The translations under genes were made by a program, and so were the position numbers. 64,000 bases of DNA, taken from assembly GCA_964035795.1 (NCBI GenBank), contig OZ038320.1:14220776-14284775 (forward strand), in the 5' to 3' direction. Under the pieces are notes generated by a model. It was not told the origin of the DNA and made no database searches. It saw nothing but the letters and a program-made list of their open reading frames with translations. This DNA is from Pterobdella sp. o SKG-2022 (Eukaryota; Annelida; Clitellata; Hirudinida; Piscicolidae). This document shows positions 55,558 to 64,000 of the stretch, piece after piece (position 1 is the stretch's first letter; each line of letters starts with the position of its first letter).

Positions 55558-58500
55558 ATGAAGTTTTTAATAAAACTTCTTAAAGGTTCAAGGCATTTTC
55601 TCGAAACCATGTTTTCTCCCTTTATTTCATTGCTAGTGTACATAGCAAATTTTGTATATAGAATTTTCAATTTTACCAATGAAAGCAAAAAAGCTAAAGA
55701 TCTTAATCAAGTTGATAGCAGTGAAAATATGTGCAATCAGAATAAAGGATTAAACGCACCTATGTCAAATCTACATTCAACACCAGAATCTGATAGAATT
55801 TTTAAGGTGATTATAATTTACAAATTTTATTAAACTAAAAATCACATGATTTGTTATTATCCTAAATAATCTAATACAAGTTAAAATAATTTTGAGCCCT
55901 GCCCAAGTTATATGGAAACATAATTTGAAATTATAGTAGCTTGGTTTGATTTAATGAAACTACAAATTGGTGTTATAAAAACTTAAATTTTTCCACTTCA
56001 TTGGTATTTTGCTTTGGAGAAAAATTTTTTCAATTATAATTATTGAAATCATGTCATCAAGGTTCAAAAGTTCAAATCGTTGTCAATCATCATAGTCATC
56101 ATTCTCACTTGTTACCATGGAGTCCTGCACTTACAAAACAGTAAGTTCATTTTTTTAACTACTTTTATTTTAATTAGTTTATATTTTATCTATTGATTCT
56201 CCTATTTAATATTATTTTCTAAGTCAACATTAATATTATTGTAGCTTGTTTTCATAAAAAAATATGAGATTTTTTGAAAGTTAGCTGTTTTTATATGAGG
56301 TGATCATGAGAACTTGTTGTTGATATTTAAAACTTCATACTGTTCTTTATGGCTTTCTTGTTTCCACCACCATGATGTGCTGCATTCTACAAGTTGAAGA
56401 AATTCATAATTTTTCATTCAAAAACCATGTCAATTTTTTCAATACCAATATTTTGAACTGATTTTTATGCAACTTTAGCTCTGGATATTTGTTCTATCCC
56501 AAAACTTAAGTTTGGTAGTAAGAAAAAATATATTGAAAATGTAAGATTGTCTTATGAAATGTTTAATAAATACTTTTTGTTTGTTTTTACTATGATTGTG
56601 TTAGACTGTTCTACATCACTAGAGTATACTACTGTGTGCTCTTCCTTTTTATTGTCATCTTTTCTCATTGAAAATTTTTTATGCTACAATTTTAAAAAGT
56701 ATTTGAGTTGTTTTCAATTGTTTTTCATATGATCATTCATTATTGTTTGACTCACCATAAAAGCTTTAGTTATTTAAATGATTTAGTTTGATTAGTGAAG
56801 TTATGGTCTTTATCATAGTGAGGATGTGGAACAAGCTAGCATAGATCACTTAGTGCAGTCAAAAGGTTTGCTTATCTCTGGTAACTTGGGTGTTTCATCA
56901 TTAGTTCCAAATATCAAAGCTGCTCATTTATTGAACCATTGCTTTGCACCAAAAATCAAATAAACAATGGTTGTAAAAGCTATTGTCCCAGATTGTGACA
57001 GAACACAAAAAAGATTGTCTCAGATTATCCACAGCTGGAGTCATCACTGTTGCCTTTGTTTGCCGAGTCACAAACGTCACTGCTGGTGTTATGACTGCCT
57101 TGTTGAGTGCCTCTACCCACAACATAAGTTTCTGACAACATAGTTTCAACAACAAACTATCTTCAATTTTCACAATGAGAAGATCAGGGTTGAACTTCAA
57201 AAAAAATAAATCTATTATATTTTAGTTTTTAATCTCTTGGTATGAATATTTTTTTTCATTGGTTTAGGAATCTATTGCCAAAGTATAGAATCTAATTTAT
57301 AGATTCAGACTACTGTAAAAATATAAAATAATAGAATAATATTTAGAATAAATAAATTTCTATTAAATTCCAGATCATTCAACATGTAATTGGCTTCTAG
57401 GGAAAGGAAGATTTCAAGGTTTGAAACAAGCCTATGAGTCATCAAATTTTGAAATATTTATGGTTTCATATTATCCAAGAACGCCTCATTTACAAAACTA
57501 ATGTTTAATTAGATTTTTAAAGTTTTTCAAATGATAACTGACGTAATTCATGGTTATATTTCAATTTTACTCATCTGCTATGAAATGCAATATGGACTTA
57601 ATTTTTAAAGGGTATGGGGAATGGCAGTCATACGGCTGCATGATCCACAAGTACTCTACTGGGTAGGTGGTGTTTGTTACAAGCATTGAATCATTTCTAT
57701 AACTAAAAGCAAATAATCAAGATGCTGACTTTTTTTATAAAATACGAAAGTTCATATCAATCGATTGTAGTATTAAATGCCGATGTATCCATCATGGCTA
57801 TGGCCATATCACGTTGAAGACACTGCTTTTTGTTCGATCATCTAAGTTTAGCAACGTCGAGCGTGGTTAGTACTTGGATGGGTGACCGCCTGGGAATACC
57901 GGGTGCCGTAGTCTTAAAAAATATTGGTCCTGGTTAGGAGGTTAAACTGCACCGAAAATGGCGTCTTCAAATTAAGACTGCTTTTTTGTTATAACCTGGA
58001 TAACAGTAGACTCCGGTAGCAGATATCGACGAACTGATATTCCGGTATCGTTGTTATTTAGCTTGACGGATTATTCTTTTTTTTTGTTGGCAACGGCAAG
58101 GCAAACTGATCAAGTTTTGGCGCCAATCGAAGGTGGCCTGTCGAAGTTATAATGGTGGCTCGAATAGTCGATTTTTATACTTAAAAACTACATAATTCAG
58201 TTTAAAATGTCAAAATATTATTATTTAAAATAATTTCGCAATTTTATTTCAAAGTTCAATAACTTAGTACAATAACATACAAGAACTACTTCTTTTGGGA
58301 TGATTTCGGTTTCTTTTGCTTTACATAGAAAGAAGATAAATTGTGAACATCAGCAATTTCATCTTATGCAACAACAAAAATTTACAAAGATAAACACTTC
58401 ATGGTTTTATGGGGGTGATAAAGGCTGGCATTACTTGGATGAAAATTCTATAAAAGATTAAAAGAAATATTATCATTCAATTAATATCAAGAAATGTAAC

Positions 58501-61500
58501 AATAAAGAAAAAGATAATCAATTTCTGGTTTCAATTGTGATGACTTGGAAGTCACATTAAGTCTAAAATTAACATTTGATTGCTCAAAATATTTTATTTG
58601 AAGTTTCATCTATATATATTTTTTTGTTCATTATCACAGATTTAATTATTTTTATACATTCATAAAATCAACTCAGTTTTCTAAATTTCATTTATGTAAG
58701 TATTATTATGGTTGCTTTTGTTTCAATTAACAGACTTTTTTTCATATAATCTTAGTTAACTGTTTTGTTTATTTAGTTATACTTGCATAATTTATTTTTA
58801 AATTGCCATATCTAAGAAAAATTACATTATATTACATTGCATTCAAAGTTCATATTACTCAGTGTTCTAGAAACTCCTGAAGTTGATTTCACTATAATCA
58901 TACTCGTCATTGAATTTGAAGTGTGGGAACGGTGGGTCTTGAATTTGATAATTTCAAGTTTGCTGTTAGTTTGGGAGGGCAGTCTATAAAAATTTTTCAC
59001 AAATAAATGAACTTTTTTATAAATTACTCTATTATAGTATCAATAATCTAGGTCGACTGCTATAAACTCCAGTTACTGAGACATTCACAACAGTATAATC
59101 TAATTAGGTTGATATGATTAAACGAAAATCCATGTGGCTTTCGCTCAAATCGATGTTGCGTTGACCAAATATTCAACATAAGAATACAATACTGCTCTAC
59201 ATCTATGTTTTGTAGATATATACAAAGCTCATGATTCAATCAATCGCAACGAACTGTGGGAAGTGTTACGCCGCTCTTACAATCTTCCAATCTATATCAT
59301 AAACATAATAAAAGCTCTTCACGACGGTATACGAGGAGTAGTTAGATATGAAGACCAAACTTCAGAAGAGTTCACAATCAATTCGGGAGTGAAACAAGGT
59401 GATATACCAGCTCCTCTACTGTTCAGACTGTTTTGAATGCTGTTACTAATAGTGCATTAGAGACTCACGAACACATCGGAGTAAAAATGTTGTACAAATT
59501 CAAGCCCCTCTGGTGAACAGTAAACTCAAAATGGATAAGCATACGATAGTGTAAAACCTATATGCAGCTCTAAATGAAATGATCTATAATCCTTAAGAGC
59601 TTAATAACCAATTATTTGGAACGTTCTGGTCTGAAAATGAATATTGTGAAAAGAAAAAGAATGACGATAATACTGGAAAAAACTAACCTTCCAACAATTG
59701 CTTGCAGATTCAATAAAATTGAAGAAGTTAAGCAATTCAAATATTTGGGAACCATTCTCGCAAATTAAGTCAAGCTAGATGGAGAAATTGATGCTCGTGT
59801 TAGCAAGGCATCAATGACTTCTGGGTGTCTGAATAAGCTGTTTTGATATCAACCCTCAATCAAACATATTACTAAAATCAGACTGTTCAAGGCGCTAATA
59901 TTCCCAGTTCTGCTTTATGGCAGCGAGTCATGGACTCCACATAGTCATCAAGTTCAACGATTAAATCTATGCTTGCGAACTATTTCTGGCCTATCACTTT
60001 ACGACAAAAAAAGAAATACCGATTTAATATGCTGACATTGATCGCATTGAAACTAAGCTACAGCGAAGACGTCTCACATGGCTTGGCCACGTTTAGAGAA
60101 TGGATAACTCACGCTTACCAAAACAATTGCTTGTGAGTAAAATTGAAAGTAGTAAACGGATGCAAAAAAAACAGAAACAACGATGGCATGCTGTCATTAA
60201 TGCAGATTTGAAAAGCCTAGATATGGTTTCAACTTGGAGAACAAAGGCTTTAGTGAGAAACGAATGGCAAAGCAAGATACATTCAAAACTGAATGAACTG
60301 AACCAATTCAAAGAAAAAAGTGAGAAAGCCAAAAAGGATCTCAAAAAAGAAAACAAAAAATCAGAAACAGATCTAAAATGTCTTCATGTAATAAACTGTG
60401 CTTTAATATAACTGGATTAGCGAATAACATCAGACTGTTGCATACAACTGTCTTCCAGGAAACATCGTTTTGTAAATCCTGTAAGGAACAATTCAAAAGA
60501 CAAGGAATGCCAAACCACATGAAAAATGCCAGAAAATATTTGCAGCAACACATACTCTTTCTGCATCTGCTTTAACGTGGATGAATGCAGCAAGTGTCTG
60601 AGAGAGAAAAAAGATTTAGGATTTGGCAGTCAAAAGAAAAGTAGAATGTGGAAACGTTAGAGTGAATGTTGAAATTACTTTGGATATTGAAGGACCGATA
60701 ATGCCTATAAGCGATGTCAAAAGATGGCAAGGCCTCAGGTCTTTCAGAAGTCAGTGTTGGGATAATTAAAGCCAGTGGACAGGTGGGAATTGCTATATTA
60801 AGAAATTTAGATCCAAATATATTGGATGGTGTAGGCATGCCGAAAAAATGAAAATCTAGCGTCATACTCTTACTAAACAAAAACAAAGGGGATGTGAGAG
60901 ATTGTGGTTCTTATCAAAGGGTAAATCTATTAGAACATGGAATGAAAATTATTGAAAGAGTGTTTGAGAAAAGGTTAAGAAAGTTGGTTACTGTTAATGA
61001 TTCAAAGTTTGGGTTTAGATCAGGTATGGGCACAACAGACGCCTTTTTTGTTTTGAAAAGGCTTCAGAAGGAATTAGTTCTGGCGGTAATGAGCATGTAT
61101 GTTGGAATTGAAGCTCATGTAGGTTTAGAATGATCTAACTAGAGAGTTTTTAGTGACAGCCGGTGGGCATCAGGGGTCTGTTTTGTCGCTATCAATCACT
61201 ATTTTTAATAGTGATGTTATAACAGAAAATGAAAGAAAAAATTCAGTGCATGGAATTTTATAGGCAGATGACTTAGTTCTTCTGAGTGACACCATTTAAA
61301 ATGTAAAAATGTTTTTGAAGAGAAGAATTAACAAAGTAACATTTTCAAGTACTTGAAAATGTTACTTAGTTAACGAAAAGCTTCTTATCTAAATAAACTA
61401 AACAGTGTTCTGAAATTATATTTATTTTATTGTTTGGTTTTTGAAAAAATCATCATGTAGTGTAGCACAGAAAATTCAGAAAAGTAAAGTAGACCCATGT

Positions 61501-63305
61501 GGAGTTTGCTGTAAGAAATAACTCACTAATGGGTTCTAAGTGTAATTTCTGGGTCCAAGCTAGTTGTGTGTAGATTCCAAAAGTGTCCGCAAAGCTAGCT
61601 TAAGATTTCATATATCTGAAATGCAAAAGTATCACGGACTTTATCGCACAACTTGTAGAATCTTTATGCAATGGCATTATTTTCTTCTGTACTTGAAAAG
61701 TAAAGTTAATTCTAGCAGAGATTGCGAGGCAGCTGTAACTCCAAGAATGAGATCAGGCTGGGCAAAGTTTAAAGAATGTAGAGATATTTTATTATCTAAG
61801 AGTTTTTTTCAAAATAAAAGGACGAGTTTATGCAAGCTGTGTTAGATCAGCTTTGCTATTTGGGAGTGAGGTTTGGTGTCTAAGACAAAATAATTTGGAT
61901 ATTATGAAAAAAAAAACAGAAAAAGCTATGATTAGAGCGATTTGTGGGATGAAGTTATCAGATAGGTTTAAAAGCAAATTTTTAATTGATAGCTTAGGTT
62001 TAAAAAAACTGTAGAGACTTTAACTAAAGCTAGCGGTGTAAGATGGTTTGGTCATGTAATGAAGAGGGATGAGAGGAATGTTTTGAGACACTCACTTTTA
62101 AAATTGATGGTTTTAAAAAGAATGGTAAGCCGAAAGTTAATTGGAAAAATGAAATAGTGTCAAAAATGAGTAGTTGGTTTAAAAAAAAGATGCGTTGGAT
62201 AGTAAGAAATGGAGATTAGGAATATATAAAATTGCAGAAATGCTTGTAAATGGAGTAAATCTGGCCACGCTCAGTATAGTGGAGATTAAACCGGATTTTA
62301 AAATCTTGGTATCTAATGCGACCCAAATAATAAGTTTTCAACTGCCATTATTGCATTTTTCGTTAAGTAATATTAATAACGTTAGTGTGAGCTATTAACG
62401 GGCTTTAAGGGTCCAAGTGTGTTCGCTGTAAGTCAGAGCTTTGCATTAAAGAATATAAACTTAGCCACATCATCGTTTTAAAAATTTTTTAAGCTAGCAT
62501 TAATTTGATGGGGATTTATTATAGCTCTTTTTCACGTCTCATAGTTTTGAGTAAGTTAAGATTTGAGTTTCATTCTGCTTTCATCTTTGTTCACTGAGAC
62601 CATGTTTTTTTTCAATTCAAATTTTTTTCTTTCCTCCTAATTCTGCATACTTGCAAATACTCGCTGAGTTTTCAGTACCCATCCTCGTTACACGCCCATA
62701 CTATATCAGTGTTTTTAGGCAAATCATAATAACATCTGAAGTTACCGTTCTGACTTAGTTATGCCTTCAAACAACTCAAAAAGTATGTTTTCTAGACTAG
62801 AAATCCGAACCTCCGCTTAGAAATAAATATATCCTTTTTCTTTTTTCAAATTCCCTCCAAGTCTCCTGCTTTCAATACTGTTTGTTATATTTCCTAGCTA
62901 CCTTTAGGCTCTTTGTTTGACTTATTACTACTACTACTTTAGGCTTTTTGCCATTACCACCAAGTCATTAGCAAACAGCGATCGATTTCTGCGTCGTCTG
63001 ATGAATTGAAGAAGACTTAGAACCTTGCGAAATACCTTCACACTAAGCCTTTTATAAAGCGCGCCACATTAAAATGGATTATATTATTTTTTAATTACTC
63101 ATGTTTTTGAAGTTGATAATATTCAAAAGGTTGAGAAAATATATGAAAATAAATATTTAATAACTAACAGTGATAGCAATGACTGCATGAAATACTTGCG
63201 ATACTGGCAGCAGAAAGTGCATTTTGTGTTCGTAGGAGACTCGAGAGTGAGACAGTTGTACCACCACTTTATAGCCATGGTCAACGCGGAAGCCCCGCAT
63301 GAAAG
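55558..63305 (+). CDS. CASD1: CASD1-like sialate 9-O-acetyltransferase, N-terminal five exons (gene continues beyond window)
   Basis: CASD1 is a Golgi multi-pass enzyme that O-acetylates sialic acid through a lumenal SGNH-type domain. Exons: 55558-55806, 56062-56140, 57374-57418, 57611-57662, 63171-63305; all joins agree in phase. Exon 2 encodes a membrane helix (SLSIIIVIILTCYHGVLHL). Exons 3-4 encode HSTCNWLLGKGRFQGYGEW and QSYGCMIHKYST. Exon 5 encodes VFVGDSRVRQLYHHFIAMVN, which holds the conserved GDSRxRQL block with the nucleophile Ser. Exon 1 (83 codons, with a hydrophobic FISLLVYIANFVYRIF) is less certain. It joins exon 2 in phase but has no remembered counterpart. Intron 4 (5.5 kb) carries a 5S-like sequence and several LINE fragments. 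The rest of the acetylesterase domain and the acyltransferase-like membrane part lie to the right. Confidence 0.85.
57796..57915 (+). rRNA. 5S rRNA-like sequence (pseudogene or SINE head) in CASD1 intron 4
   Basis: A 120 bp segment has 5S length and order: GGCTATGGCCATATCACG at the start, GATCATCTAAGTTTAGCAAC in the middle, TAGTACTTGGATGGGTGACC and GCCTGGGAATACCGGGTGCC in the 3' half. The 3' half, with the internal promoter region (A box, intermediate element, C box), is intact. The 5' half carries several changes. There is no T-run terminator directly after it. Instead it passes into a dispersed repeat within about 15 bp. A lone intronic copy with this fusion is more likely a 5S-derived SINE or pseudogene than a working gene. 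Confidence 0.85.
57925..58170 (+). repeat. Dispersed repeat body directly downstream of the 5S-like head
   Basis: TTGGTCCTGGTTAGGAGGTT, AACTGCACCGAAAATGGCG, GTTATAACCTGGATAACAGT, AGACTCCGGTAGCAGATATC, then GGCAACGGCAAGGCAAACTG. The blocks TTGGTCCTGG, GTTATAACCT and the GCAAGGC spacer also occur at 6150-6740, so copies without a recognisable 5S head share the sequence that here follows the head. Confidence 0.8.
58862..59110 (+). repeat. Dispersed repeat, right half plus CTAGAAACTCC motif
   Basis: Begins TTCTAGAAACTCCTGAAGTT (about 58863), then TGGGAACGGTGGGTCTTGAA, GATAATTTCAAGTTTGCTG, GGCAGTCTATAAAAATTTTT, and ends AGTATAATCTAATTAGGTTG. This matches the right half at 49360-49560 and could be the 3' part of the copy headed by the 5S, separated from it by an insertion of about 700 bp. 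Confidence 0.65.
59170..60620 (+). mobile_element. Decayed RTE-like LINE, reverse transcriptase to C-terminal finger, in CASD1 intron 4
   Basis: Frame pieces: YVDIYKAHDSINRNELWEVL and EEFTINSGVKQGDIPAPLLF at about 59200-59435, then SGLKMNIVKRKRMTIILEKT and EEVKQFKYLGTILAN at about 59620-59770, KIRLFKALIFPVLLYGSESW at about 59870-59940. 60100-60411 carries KKQKQRWHAVINADLKSLDM. A finger-like CKSCKEQFKRQGMPNHM is at about 60470-60525. Many stops and shifts. The C-terminal finger distinguishes it from the LINE at 44790-47790. Confidence 0.75.
60640..62310 (+). mobile_element. Decayed RTE/CFDP2-like LINE, second copy in CASD1 intron 4
   Basis: 60894-61133 encodes MRDCGSYQRVNLLEHGMKII and SKFGFRSGMGTTDAFFVLK, parallel to the blocks of the minus-strand LINE at 46.0-46.4 kb. 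Later pieces near 61840-62090 give CVRSALLFGSEVWCLRQNNL, EKAMIRAICGMKLSDRFKSK and RWFGHVMKRDE. It is interrupted by a foldback-like insert around 61320-61400. Inactive. Confidence 0.75.
62560..63065 (-). mobile_element. LINE fragment, antisense, same family as 44790-47790
   Basis: The plus-strand text parallels the reverse strand of the 45.0-45.8 kb LINE, for example ACTCGCTGAGTTTTCAGTAC, GTTACACGCCCATACTATAT and CATTACCACCAAGTCATTAG (the ADD catalytic region in reverse). It ends about 100 bp before CASD1 exon 5. Confidence 0.65.
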
Positions 63306-63837
63306 GTGAATGTACAATTCATTTGCGCATATATGCTACCATACACCATATGTATAAATGTCATGAAGGACTTAGGAATATTTATAAATTCTAAAAAACG
63401 CAACATGCTAATATAATTACTACACATCTGAAACCAAGAGAGGATGTCTTACACACGGAGTTTCTGCCCTCAAGGTCAGGAAAGCTGGAGCTTGAGTGGT
63501 TTGATCTGGTATAAGCATGTCTCCAAAAATAATCCGAAACTTCACCGCCCATGTACCAAATGAGAGACTTGAAGGGACTGGACCAACAAACTCAACTTGA
63601 GGATGTTAATCTCAGAAAAGAAGATGCCTTAAATAACCAAGATCACTTGGTTTACATGTGTAATAAAATCTCCAGAAAGCACAGGCTTTAAAAATTATAA
63701 GGATCAGTGCTTTAAGATAACATACTATTACAAACCGGTTTTTTTCAGAGATACAGATTTGACTTTTTGAGAGTTTTTTGAAATTATTTTAGCGCTATGG
63801 TGAAAGGCTTTTATCTTAACATAATTTCAGAAATACC

Positions 63838-64000
63838 CCCTGAGTTTTCAGTACCTATCCTCGTTACACGCCCATACTAAATCAGTGTTTTTAGGCAAAT
63901 CATAATAACATCTGAAGTTACCGTTCTGACTTAGTTATGCCTTCAAACAACTCAAAAAGTATGTTTTTTAGACTAGAAATCCGAACCTCCGCTTAGAAAT
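63838..64000 (-). repeat. Direct repeat of 62668-62829, flanking CASD1 exon 5
   Basis: The last 163 bases of the window repeat 62668-62829 with about four differences seen (for example GTACCTATCC against GTACCCATCC). Both are parts of the antisense LINE family. The match runs to the very end of the window, so its full length is unknown. Confidence 0.9.

Noticed and set aside
56928..57200. Minus-strand 90-codon frame upstream of CASD1 exon 3
   Set aside because: No splice context or recognisable family; lies in an intron. Possibly an old transposon remnant but unsupported.
57796..57915. A functional 5S rRNA gene
   Set aside because: The 5' half has several changes from the conserved metazoan 5S, there is no T-run terminator right after it, it is single, and it continues into a dispersed repeat.
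1..64000. CRISPR arrays, prokaryotic operons or phage genes
   Set aside because: None seen; the gene structure is entirely spliced eukaryotic and the repeats are transposon families.

Overview
This 64 kb window is nuclear DNA of an animal. It is strongly AT-rich and intron-rich: exons are mostly 40-270 bp with GT..AG borders. The protein-coding genes are conserved metazoan ones set in a dense layer of repeats (several non-LTR retrotransposons, tRNA-derived and 5S-associated short repeats, foldback MITEs, one piggyBac). The phylum cannot be fixed from the sequence. Proteins resemble slowly evolving metazoan orthologues more than fly or nematode ones, and many small phase-compatible introns point the same way.

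Layout. 1-620: 3' end of an L2/CR1-like LINE. 1111-15419 (+): complete TIMELESS (timeout type, replication-fork protection), 37 exons that join in phase to 1442 codons. 15871-23909 (+): WASF/WAVE (SCAR), an actin-nucleation promoter, with a SHD-like N-terminus, proline-rich middle, WH2 and acidic tail; LINE fragments sit in two introns. 24097-31098 (-): complete SAS-6 (centriole cartwheel protein), 16 exons, 635 codons, tail-to-tail with WASF. 31405-31858: tandem duplication. 32137-34756 (+): seven phase-compatible exons of an unidentified single-pass membrane protein whose 5' end was not found. 35336-37565: a foldback element, a tRNA-derived SINE and, inserted at a TTAA at the SINE end, a decayed piggyBac with recognisable terminal inverted repeats. 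38304-39589 (-): an unrecognised two-exon gene with a basic Ser/Arg/Lys segment and a very Cys/Pro-rich tail. 40.9-44.7 kb: isolated coding-like pieces of unknown genes. 44.7-47.8 kb (-): long RTE/CFDP2-like LINE. 50.2-55.3 kb: two inverted repeat arms around another LINE (+). 55558-63305 (+, open at the right): first five exons of CASD1 (sialate O-acetyltransferase). Its 5.5 kb fourth intron holds a 5S rRNA-like sequence fused to a dispersed repeat and several LINE fragments.

The neighbouring genes do not form a pathway: replication/clock, actin, centriole and glycan modification. The most unusual signals are in the repeat layer: a pair of near-perfect palindromes at 6.15-6.74 kb that reads as an internal inversion of a tandem repeat dimer, a 5S-headed copy of the same repeat family at 57.8 kb, and the piggyBac/SINE nest. 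Two genes of unknown identity (32.1-34.8 kb and 38.3-39.6 kb) also deserve attention. Nothing was computed: exon borders come from reading splice signals, reading phase and remembered family sequences.
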